64,000 nucleotides of DNA from positions 1,039,328 through 1,103,327 of the forward strand of contig NC_049981.1 of the NCBI RefSeq assembly GCF_000003815.2. The letters are read 5' to 3'. The position numbers were made by a program, and so were the translations under genes. Positions 57,201 through 64,000 of the stretch are shown one piece after another (position 1 is the stretch's first letter; each line of letters opens with the position of its first letter). The notes under the pieces are model-generated. The model was not told where the DNA came from, did not search any database, and saw only the letters and a list, made by a program, of their open reading frames with translations. This DNA is from Branchiostoma floridae. Taxonomy: Eukaryota; Chordata; Leptocardii; Amphioxiformes; Branchiostomatidae.

Positions 57201-60200
57201 AAGATGGCGGATACAACTGCACTTGCTTTCCTGGATGGACTGGGCAGAACTGTCAGCAAGGCGAGTACATTTGTCAATAATGATCACACAGCATTTGTGG
57301 ACTACTAGCGGGCCTGAAACTGGTTTGATGCCAATATCAAGCCTCAACAGACCATAATGTACAATTTCTGTTTTTATACAGATTTGAATGAATGTGTGAT
57401 GCAACCGTGCAAACACGGACGTTGTGTGAACAAAGATGGTGGCTACAACTGCATTTGTCTTACCGGATGGACTGGGCAAAACTGTCAGCAAGGTGAATAT
57501 TTTACACTCAAGATGATAATCTTAATAGAATTATTTTTGATATCGTTTAAAAAAGTTACGGTTAAAATCGAACAAGAAGAGGCCTTGATCGCTTGATTTT
57601 AACTTAAGATCGTAAATTTTTGCTAGCTGATGAATTCACACACGGAATTTATGGGATGTAATGCTGTACTGTCCAAGCAGAGGGTAGGCTCTGGCTTAAA
57701 ATGCCTGCGTATATATTATCGTTTTTTTTCCTTCATGTGTTTCTTCACTCTTTGTCCTAGCGTCTGTGTTCTGGCATTCGTCTGTTGAAAATATTTTTGG
57801 TGACAGAAACGTTTCTAATATCATACAGACGTGAATGAGTGCGCCAAAAACCATTGTACAAACGGACAGTGTGTGAACAATTATGGTGGGTACATCTGCA
57901 AATGTTCGCCTCGATGGACAGGACAAACCTGTCAGCAAGGTGAGTTCTTGACTCTTCATGGTGCCGACCCCACAATGTCGTTTTCTTTTGATCCCAATAT
58001 TAATCATCCGGCGTTGGTGATTTTTTGTCGTGCAGATAAGCGAAGTCACTAACAATGTAGTGAATGGGAGACGTTTTGGGATTTTGGGATTCCGTGTAAA
58101 TACCCAAGTGTGCGTTTATCCGAGGTGCAATTAACTGGCTTCCACTGTGTATATAATCTCCCCGGTATTCGAAAATTTTCTAAACCCTAATTCACTTGTA
58201 CACAACTATCATGCCAGGCAAAGAAATCCACTATTCATTCCTCTCTTCCGCACATCATTAGCGCAGTCCTCCGTAGCATACAGATGTGTCACAATATGGA
58301 ACAGCATTCAGCCAAATATACATAAAACTTCTTCTTTTCTTATGTTTAAAAGTGCCCTGAAATCCCATCTCATAACCCACCCTAGCCCCTTACAGTAGTC
58401 TCAGATATTATCGTATCTCAAATTATCTTTCTATCATTATTATTTGATTGTTCTTTGTATTATTATCGTTATCCCATGTGCTACTTTATTGACTATTATT
58501 TGTATTGTTTTGTATAGAGGAGAAAGGCTTAGTATAAGCCAATATTACGGTTTTCCCCTCCTCCTGCACCTGTACTGTTTTTATGTATTCTTTTTCTGTA
58601 TTGCTTCATGTATTTTGTGCAAACAAATAAACAAACAATAATGATCATATTCAAAGCATTTGTGGACCACTAGCCGGCCTGAAACTGGTTCGATGACTAT
58701 ATTCGACACTTGTATTAAACCAATACTTCTGTATGGATTTGAAATCTGGGGTAAAGACCCTATAAATGACACCTCACCTATTGAAAATTCCCATAACCGC
58801 TTCTGCAAGAATGTACTTGGTGTGCGCAGGAACAGTAGTAATTGTAGCAGCCAGAGCAGAACTAGGAAGGTTCCCACTAGATTTAGATATATCCCTGCGC
58901 ACACTGTAAAATTTTGGACACACTTAACACAACTAGACTCCGATACACACCCGCTGCAAGTTGATGCTCTCCGATTACAACATGCATCTCTGACAAATAG
59001 TCGTCGACGGACATTATTACAGCGAGTTAAGGAGATCTTCGATCACTGTGGCTACTCATACTTATTATATGGTGATAGCACTAACTATGATCCTCAACAT
59101 ATATGCAATCTATTAAGGACAAGGTTTTCAGATATGTATATTCAAACTTTCTTCCATAATCTGTCTGCCGATACTGGCAAGCTTAGATTTTACAGAAAAT
59201 TTAAAACCGAATATTGTATAGAGAAATATCTCGAACCTTTGTGACTTTGAGCAGCGTTCAGCTACCAGTAAGATTAGAATTAGTGCCCATCCCCTGGAAA
59301 TAGAAAAGGGGAGATATATGAAGCTACCTGTGTCCGAGAGGATTTGTAAATATTGCCCCTCAAATGCTGTGGAAGACGAGAGTCATTTTATCACTAATTG
59401 TTCTTTTTATGATGATATAAGAAACCAACTATTTATGAGTGTATCCAAAATACACGCTTACTTTCCAACTATTCCTGACAATGAAAAATCAATCCTACTA
59501 TCAAAATCAAAGAACCCACGCATTATAAAAGAAGTGGGTAAATTCGTCTTCCACTGCCTTAAGAGAAGAAGTCTAACCCAACAAAACCAGTATAATGTAC
59601 ACTAGCATAGCATAGTCATAGAAATGTAGTTCCTAGCACCTTTGTATTTTTCCTTATTTTACATGTTGTTTGTACCTGCAATTAGCCCTCGGGCAAGAAC
59701 TTGCAATAAACATATCATTATATTATGGCAAGCATCGGCAAAACGTATCACAATTTCCATTTTACACAGACCTAAATGAATGTGCAAAGAAACCGTGCCA
59801 ACATGGCCGCTGTGTGAACAAAGATGGCGGATACAACTGCACTTGCTTTCCTGGATGGACTGGGCAGAACTGTCAGCAAGGCGAGTACATTTGTCAATAA
59901 TGATCACACAGCATTTGTGGACTGCTAGCGGGCCTGAAACTGGTTTGATGCCAATATCAAGCCTCAACAGAACATAATGTACAATTTCTGTTTTTACACA
60001 GATTTGAATGAATGTGTGATGCAACCGTGCAAACATGGACGTTGTGTGAACAAAGATGGTGGCTACAACTGTATTTGTATTACCGGATGGACTGGGCAAA
60101 ACTGTCAGCAAGGTGAGTTTTTTACACTCAAGATGATAATCTTAAAGATAGAATTATTTTTGAAATTGTTTAAAAAAAGTTACTGTTAAAATCAAACAAG

Positions 60201-63200
60201 AAGAGGCCTTGATCGCTTGATTTTAACTTTAGACCGTAACTTTCTGCTAGCTGATGAATTCACGCACGGGATTTATGGGATGTAATGCTGTACTCTCCAA
60301 TCAGAGGTTAGGCTCCGGCTTTTTTTTTTAGTTGTTTCTATCGGGCTTTCTAGTTTCTATTGTTTATTGTATATCGATAAACTAAAGTATATCGACACTT
60401 ACACTATACAATACAAAATGTACAGCCCGATAAAATGACTTAAAAAAAAACGTAAAAAAAGCAGCCTGGTCGAAGAGTCTAACCTCTAGCTCTGCTTGGA
60501 GAGTGAGTGAAAATCTCACTTTCCGTTTACATAGACATAAATGAGTGCACCACTGAAGGGAACCTATGTCATCATGGGGTTTGTGGGAACAAAGATGGCG
60601 GATACATGTGCACCTGTAACAATGGATGGACTGGACAGAACTGTGAGCAAGGTGAGCTAAGCACAGGTCTTCGATACAATTGATGTCTTAAAATGCCTGC
60701 GTGCATAATATCGTCCTTTTCCCTTCATGTATTTCTTCACTCTTTGTCCTAGCATCTGTGTTCTGGCATTCGTCTGTTAAAAATATTTTTGGTGACAGAA
60801 ATGTTTCCATTACCATACAGACGTAAATGAGTGCGCCCAAAACCCATGTACAAACGGACAGTGTGTGAACAATGATGGTGGGTACATCTGCACCTGCTCG
60901 ACTGGATGGACTGGGCAGAACTGTCAGCAAGGTGAGTTCTTTTATAAAAAGCATGTTATTACTCTAGAAGTCTCTTAGGGTTTCTTCGGAATCTGTATGG
61001 TGCATTTTGTTTAAACAAAATATGCTTCTTTACTGTTGGCTTACAGTCAATTTGGTGACGTCATTTTTAAGGAATTTCTGGCCCAATTCGACTTTTAAAA
61101 CATAATGTCTGGATTCTAAGAAATAAGATTATTAAAATGTCTTCATTATCACACAGACGTGAATGAGTGTGTCAAGAACCCTTGTACAAACGGACAGTGT
61201 GTGAACAATAATGGTGGGTACATCTGCACCTGCTCGCCTGGATGGACAGGACAGACCTGTCAGCAAGGTGAGTTCTTGACACAAAACATCTTATTACATA
61301 GAAATATGCATGGTGCATTTTGTGTGAACAAAATGTATTTCTCAGCCAAATATACATAAAACTTCTTCTTTTCTTACGTTTAAAAGTGCCCTGAAATCCC
61401 ATCTCATAACCCACCCTAGCCCCTTACATTAGTCTCAGATATTATCGTATCTCAAATTACCTTTCTATCATTATTATTTGATTATTCCTTGTATTATTAT
61501 CGTTATCCCATGTGTTACTTAATTGACTATTACAATGTATTGTTTAGTATAGAGGAGAAAGGCTTAGTATAAGCCAATATTACGGTTTTCCCCTCGTCCT
61601 GTATTCTTTTTCTGTATTGGTTCATTATTTTGTGCAAACAAATAAACAAACAATAATGATCATATACAAAGCATTTGTGGACTACTAGCCGGCCTGAAAC
61701 TGGTTCAATGACTATATTATGGCAAGCATTGGCAAAACGTATTCACAATTTCCATTTTACACAGACCTAAATGAATGTGCAAAGAAACCGTGCCAACATG
61801 GCCGCTGTGTGAACAAAGATGGCGGATACAACTGCACTTGCTTTCCTGGATGGACTGGGCAGAACTGTCAGCAAGGCGAGTACATTTGTCAATAATGATC
61901 ACATAGCATTTGTGGACTACTAGCGGGCCTGAAACTGGTTTGATGCCAATAGCAAGCTTCAACAGAACATAATGTACAATTCAATTTCTGTTATTACACA
62001 GATTTGAATGAATGTGTGATGCAACCATGCAAACATGGACGTTGTGTGAACAAAGATGGTGGCTACAACTGTATTTGTCTTACCGGATGGACTGGGCAAA
62101 ACTGTCAGCAAGGTGAGTTCTTTTTTACAGTCAAGATGATAATATAGATAGAATTATTTTTGAAATCGTTTAAAAAAGTTACTGTTAAAATCAAACAAGA
62201 AGAGGCCTTGATCGCTTGATTTTAACTTTTAAATTAGACCGTAACTTTCTGCTAGCTGATGAATTCACACACGGGATTTATGGGATGTAATGCTGTACTG
62301 TCCAAGCAGAGGTTAGGCTCCGGCTGTTATTTTTTAGTCGTTTTTATCGGGCTTTCAAGTTTGTATTGTATCTTGAATATCAACATTTACAGAAATGTTT
62401 CTAATATCATACAGACGTGAATGAATGCGCCAAAAACCCATGTACAAACGGACAGTGTGTGAACAGTGACGGTGGGTACTTCTGCGTATGCTCGCCTGGA
62501 TGGACTGGGAAGAACTGTCAGCAAGTTGAGTTCTTTTATAAAAAGCATGTTATTACTCTAGAAATCTCTTAGGATTTCTTCGGAATCTGTATGGTGCATT
62601 TTGTTTGAACAAAATATGCTTCTTTACTGTTGGTCTACAGTCAATTTGGTCACATCATTTTAAAGGAATTTCTGGCGCAATTCGACTTTTAAAACATAAT
62701 GTCTGTATTCTAAGAACCAAGTTTATTAAAATGTTTTCATTATCACACAGACGTGAATGAGTGTGTCAACAACCCTTGTACAAACGGACAGTGTGTGAAC
62801 AATGATGGTGGGTACAGCTGCATCTGCTCGCCTGGATGGACTGGGCAGAACTGTCAGCATGGTGAGTTCTTTACATAAAGATTTTTATTACATAGAAATA
62901 TTCATGGTGCATTTTGTGTGAACAAAATGTATTTATCTGCTGTTGGTTTAGTCAGTCTGGTGATGTCATTTCAAGGAATTTATCGTTTAAATTCGACTGA
63001 CGTCGTGTTAAGAAAGGTTGGCTTGCAGTGACGACAACATTAAGGAATTTCCTGGCTGCGTTCGATACAACATAACGTCCTGATACAACTTCAGAGACCC
63101 GTACCAAGCTCCTTCATCTAATGCCGCAGTGTTCTTTTACATTACAGCCGAACCATGTCCCTCTGGATGGACTGAACACGACAGCCACTGCTACATGTTG

Positions 63201-64000
63201 GTGAAACAAAAGCTCTGCTGGGATCAAGCGAACAAACATTGCAAAAGCTTGGGAGGCAAGCTCACTTCTATTCTGACGCAACAAGAAGGCAAGTTCATGG
63301 GAGACTTCATCTCTACAGGTATGTTCTACATATCTCAAATCAGAGGTTTGGTGTAGACAGGCATGCAGAGGTCGCACGTGTTACTCCTTTGTTTGGAGAA
63401 AAGGTTATACACTGGCCATGGAATCCATGACGTATTCTCGTTATTTCCCTTTCTACACTCACTCGCACCCACCCATATGGACGCCCACACCAACAGACCT
63501 CTTGTACTTTAAGGTGTGTCTGACCTAAATAAGGCTCCAACTAGCATGAACAGAAGTGCTATAGTTAAACAACTGTATCTTCAGTTTGGTACGGAGAAAC
63601 AGCATGAGATTTTCTATACATATGAACAAGACAGAGTTGCCTTCGGTTGTGCATCACATTTGGACAAAAATTATATGATAAACATACAATAAAGCAATAA
63701 CTTAGCCTTAGCGCACAGCCATCTGTCCTTAGCCAATCAGGGTTGAGGATTTTGTTGCTTTCAAATCCACATAGTATGGTCAGAAGTTAGTTAGAGCACC
63801 TATGTCCCTTGAGGTAGAGGTGCTCTAACTAACTTGGCATGCTGTTTCAGCCAACCAAGAGCCAGACTTTCCCTCCTCTCAAGGGACAGACGTGCTCTAA
63901 CCAACGCAATAAATCAGATTATACTCAAGACGCCCACTTTCAACATAACATTTCAAAGGAGGGTCATCTGATCTAGATTAGCAGGAATACAATGAGACCA
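49886..64000 (+). CDS. Gene D (5' part): type II EGF / C-type lectin receptor
   Basis: Exons: 49886-50639 tail, 51419-51537 transmembrane, 51732-51843 stalk, no convincing mini-exon, then 18 EGF-like exons from 53991 to 62861 and CTLD exon 1 at 63148-63318. CTLD exons 2 and 3 must lie beyond the window. It has by far the most EGF modules, arranged as repeated blocks. Several are damaged: 53991 (Cys4 lost), 55059 (acceptor AT), 56082 (donor AT), 62415 (donor TT). Because EGF exons are phase 1-1, these could be skipped with frame kept. Five exons use GC donors. Tail has two NPMY. Whether it is an expressed receptor or a decaying copy cannot be settled from sequence; intact tail, membrane, stalk and CTLD exon 1 favour expression. 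Confidence 0.75.
51212..51258. repeat. (TG)n microsatellite
   Basis: About 23 TG units in the first intron of gene D. Confidence 0.95.
51419..51537 (+). CDS. Gene D exon: transmembrane segment
   Basis: 119 bp, acceptor tccacag, donor gtaatt, phase 1-0. SIKR then [19 protein letters not shown] and IGLF, followed by [10 protein letters not shown]. Confidence 0.87.
51732..51843 (+). CDS. Gene D exon: stalk
   Basis: 112 bp, acceptor ttcttcag, donor gtaagt, phase 0-1. [18 protein letters not shown] and then RSIFHSTDG; two sequons (NRT, NVT). Confidence 0.82.
51925..52110. repeat. Poly-purine and CA tracts
   Basis: A long A-rich purine run (51925-51969) and a CA repeat (52049-52094) in the intron after the stalk exon. 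Confidence 0.9.
52170..52900 (+). pseudogene. Gene D mini-exon relics
   Basis: Four decayed mini-exons. At 52190-52240, gatgaagtttccaactcc follows ttgatataacc, so the acceptor is gone. At 52570-52628, EPAVV-type sequence has a weakened acceptor (ttaaag) and is 59 bp to the remaining gt. Fragments at about 52689-52742 and 52850-52893 match only in short blocks. None gives a usable in-frame exon. Confidence 0.6.
52901..53925 (+). other. Gene D intron before EGF array
   Basis: Non-coding. Open frames at 53113-53529 and 53388-53693 overlap in different frames and show no motif or splice context; I do not support them. Confidence 0.5.
53928..53970 (+). pseudogene. Gene D EGF exon relic
   Basis: acataaatgtatgcgccaggaagcattgtccaaatgga matches the first third of an EGF exon, then joins directly to the polypyrimidine tract of the next exon. 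Confidence 0.55.
53991..54101 (+). CDS. Gene D EGF-like exon 1, Cys4 lost
   Basis: 111 bp, acceptor acacag, donor AAG|GCGAGG. Begins [22 protein letters not shown] replaces GGYNCTC, leaving five cysteines, and the donor is the weakest of the GC series. Possibly a dying exon. Confidence 0.6.
54190..54720 (+). mobile_element. LINE 3' tail, copy 1
   Basis: Frame with [20 protein letters not shown] and [11 protein letters not shown], the C-terminal region typical of CR1/L2-like LINE proteins, then a 3' UTR with aataaa. Related copies at 56885, 58146 and 61343. Confidence 0.72.
54827..54937 (+). CDS. Gene D EGF-like exon 2 (AKK type, GC donor)
   Basis: 111 bp, acceptor acacag, donor AAG|GCGAGT. 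Begins [21 protein letters not shown]. Six cysteines. Confidence 0.8.
55059..55169 (+). pseudogene. Gene D EGF-like exon 3, acceptor lost
   Basis: Body of 111 bp is intact ([14 protein letters not shown] ... GWTGQNCQQ, donor gtgagt), but the acceptor reads ttacacat where paralogs at 57382, 60002 and 62002 have acag. Likely skipped. Confidence 0.7.
55496..55508. repeat. SINE target duplication, left
   Basis: TGGTCGCAGAGCC, repeated at 56014-56026. Confidence 0.85.
55509..56013 (+). mobile_element. tRNA-derived SINE
   Basis: The head carries pol III boxes: TAGCACAGTGG (A box) and GGTTCGAATCC (B box, perfect consensus). A body without ORF follows, with a 3' (ATG)n tail at 55993-56013. It is flanked by a 13-bp direct repeat. 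The paralogous site near 60466 lacks it. The source tRNA and SINE family are not assigned. Confidence 0.87.
56082..56198 (+). pseudogene. Gene D EGF-like exon 4 (TTEGN), donor lost
   Basis: 117-bp body intact ([17 protein letters not shown] ... GWTGQNCQQ) with acceptor acacag, but the donor is AAG|ATGAGC where sisters have GTGAGC. A single G to A at intron +1. Confidence 0.7.
56368..56481 (+). CDS. Gene D EGF-like exon 5
   Basis: 114 bp, acceptor atacag, donor gtgagt. Begins [15 protein letters not shown]. Contains DGGGY, one extra Gly codon compared with sisters. Confidence 0.88.
56596..56603. promoter_or_regulatory. Intronic TGACGTCA
   Basis: Same intron position as 61056-61063; degraded to TCACATCA near 62649. 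Confidence 0.25.
56696..56806 (+). CDS. Gene D EGF-like exon 6
   Basis: 111 bp, acceptor cacacag, donor gtgagt. Begins [15 protein letters not shown]. Confidence 0.88.
56885..57060 (+). mobile_element. LINE 3' tail, copy 2
   Basis: Begins gccaaatatacataaaac at the same breakpoint as the copy at 61343, with an internal deletion before gaggagaaag. The shared breakpoint shows it was copied with the EGF block and not inserted twice. Confidence 0.7.
57150..57260 (+). CDS. Gene D EGF-like exon 7 (AKK type, GC donor)
   Basis: 111 bp, acceptor acacag, donor AAG|GCGAGT. Begins [15 protein letters not shown], Met replaces Val after Cys3. Confidence 0.8.
57382..57492 (+). CDS. Gene D EGF-like exon 8 (VMQ type)
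   Basis: 111 bp, acceptor atacag, donor gtgaat. Begins [15 protein letters not shown]. The TTEGN exon expected next is deleted in this block (junction near 57697). Confidence 0.88.
57829..57939 (+). CDS. Gene D EGF-like exon 9
   Basis: 111 bp, acceptor atacag, donor gtgagt. Begins [20 protein letters not shown] replaces NDGGY and SPRWTG replaces SPGWTG. Confidence 0.85.
58146..58676 (+). mobile_element. LINE 3' tail, copy 3
   Basis: Longer copy than 56885 and 61343; frame with [19 protein letters not shown] and [10 protein letters not shown], then the 3' UTR with aataaa. Confidence 0.72.
58704..59718 (+). mobile_element. 5'-truncated LINE insertion
   Basis: Starts inside the RT C-terminal region ([14 protein letters not shown]) and ends before gcaataaacatatcat, flanked by tatatt on both sides. 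The paralogous sites at 54775 and 61715 are empty (gactatattatggcaagc). Different family from the tails at 54190 and 58146. Confidence 0.8.
58720..59604 (+). pseudogene. LINE ORF2 C-terminal fragment
   Basis: Two frames joined by a frameshift near 59240. The first contains [12 protein letters not shown] and KNVLGVRRN. The second has the C-terminal Cys/His box ICKYC...[11 protein letters not shown] and YDDIRNQLF. Known as the post-RT region of many LINE proteins. Confidence 0.8.
59770..59880 (+). CDS. Gene D EGF-like exon 10 (AKK type, GC donor)
   Basis: 111 bp, acceptor acacag, donor AAG|GCGAGT. Begins [21 protein letters not shown]. Confidence 0.8.
60002..60112 (+). CDS. Gene D EGF-like exon 11 (VMQ type)
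   Basis: 111 bp, acceptor acacag, donor gtgagt. Begins [22 protein letters not shown]. Confidence 0.88.
60535..60651 (+). CDS. Gene D EGF-like exon 12 (TTEGN type)
   Basis: 117 bp, acceptor acatag, donor gtgagc. Begins [17 protein letters not shown], ends GWTGQNCEQ. Intact counterpart of the broken exon at 56082. Confidence 0.88.
60821..60931 (+). CDS. Gene D EGF-like exon 13
   Basis: 111 bp, acceptor atacag, donor gtgagt. Begins [21 protein letters not shown]. Confidence 0.88.
61056..61063. promoter_or_regulatory. Intronic TGACGTCA
   Basis: Copy of the 56596 site in the next EGF block. Confidence 0.25.
61157..61267 (+). CDS. Gene D EGF-like exon 14
   Basis: 111 bp, acceptor acacag, donor gtgagt. 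Begins [15 protein letters not shown], ends GWTGQTCQQ. Confidence 0.88.
61343..61690 (+). mobile_element. LINE 3' tail, copy 4
   Basis: Same 5' breakpoint as 56885, full 3' UTR with aataaa; marks the end of an EGF block. Confidence 0.7.
61765..61875 (+). CDS. Gene D EGF-like exon 15 (AKK type, GC donor)
   Basis: 111 bp, acceptor acacag, donor AAG|GCGAGT. Begins [21 protein letters not shown]. Confidence 0.8.
62002..62112 (+). CDS. Gene D EGF-like exon 16 (VMQ type)
   Basis: 111 bp, acceptor acacag, donor gtgagt. Begins [15 protein letters not shown]. The TTEGN exon is missing from this block too. Confidence 0.88.
62415..62525 (+). pseudogene. Gene D EGF-like exon 17, donor lost
   Basis: Body intact ([15 protein letters not shown] ... 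GWTGKNCQQ), acceptor atacag, but donor reads AAG|TTGAGT instead of GTGAGT. Confidence 0.7.
62751..62861 (+). CDS. Gene D EGF-like exon 18
   Basis: 111 bp, acceptor cacacag, donor gtgagt. Begins [15 protein letters not shown], ends GWTGQNCQH. Last EGF before the CTLD. Confidence 0.88.
63148..63318 (+). CDS. Gene D CTLD exon 1
   Basis: 171 bp, acceptor ttacag, donor gtatgt, phase 1-1. Starts [18 protein letters not shown] (long-form cysteines present). [11 protein letters not shown] has an extra cysteine where gene C has KLRWDQ. Nothing resembling CTLD exon 2 occurs before 64000. Confidence 0.88.
63784..63905. repeat. Nested inverted repeat
   Basis: aagttagttagagcacc (63784-63800) pairs perfectly with 63819-63835. 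A second, imperfect partner of the left arm (ctctcaagggacagacgtgctctaa) lies at about 63876-63900. Probably a small MITE end or fold-back element in the CTLD intron. Confidence 0.6.

Overview
The window looks like invertebrate chordate DNA, most likely amphioxus (Branchiostoma). That assignment is inference: it rests on the calcium-binding EGF plus C-type-lectin architecture, tandem gene expansion, short phase-1 exons and many small nonautonomous transposons; no species marker was checked. Two assembly gaps are present (17835-18310 and 49279-49563).

The window carries a tandem array of four paralogous plus-strand genes, called A to D here. Each encodes (or would encode) a single-pass type II membrane protein. 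In order they have an acidic cytoplasmic tail with one or two NPMY motifs, one transmembrane segment, an N-glycosylated stalk, a variable number of 60-bp Ser/Thr-rich mini-exons, a variable number of one-exon EGF-like domains, and a three-exon C-type lectin domain (CTLD) ending in WND...C...FVCKRPK-stop. Gene A lacks its 5' part (window starts inside it) and ends at 5189. Gene B runs 12531-21310. Gene C runs 33832-42167 and splices to an uninterrupted 744-residue frame. Gene D starts at 49886 and runs off the right edge after CTLD exon 1 (63148-63318). Known biology of CTLD and NPxY motifs suggests endocytic or adhesive receptors that bind a ligand outside the cell and recruit PTB-domain adaptors inside; this role is inferred.

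Almost all EGF modules and mini-exons are symmetric phase 1-1 exons, so they can be duplicated, lost or skipped without changing frame. The window shows this process at every stage: mini-exons duplicated as ~200-bp genomic units in gene B; blocks of EGF exons duplicated together with a retrotransposon tail in gene D; and exons dying through splice-site mutation (55059, 56082, 62415, 15382), frameshift (15577), loss of a cysteine (53991) or internal deletion (376, 19086, 39898). A whole EGF exon class in gene D uses GC rather than GT donors.

The intergenic stretches (5190-12530, 21311-33831, 42168-49885) are paralogous to one another and contain no gene I can support. They hold transposons, notably a minus-strand LINE (about 28004-31800) interrupted by a TTAA-flanked element. 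Other mobile elements are a hAT-like MITE with 8-bp target duplication (18377-18809), a tRNA-derived SINE with 13-bp target duplication (55509-56013) and a second, 5'-truncated LINE (58704-59718). Several insertions can be compared with an empty paralogous site inside the same window.
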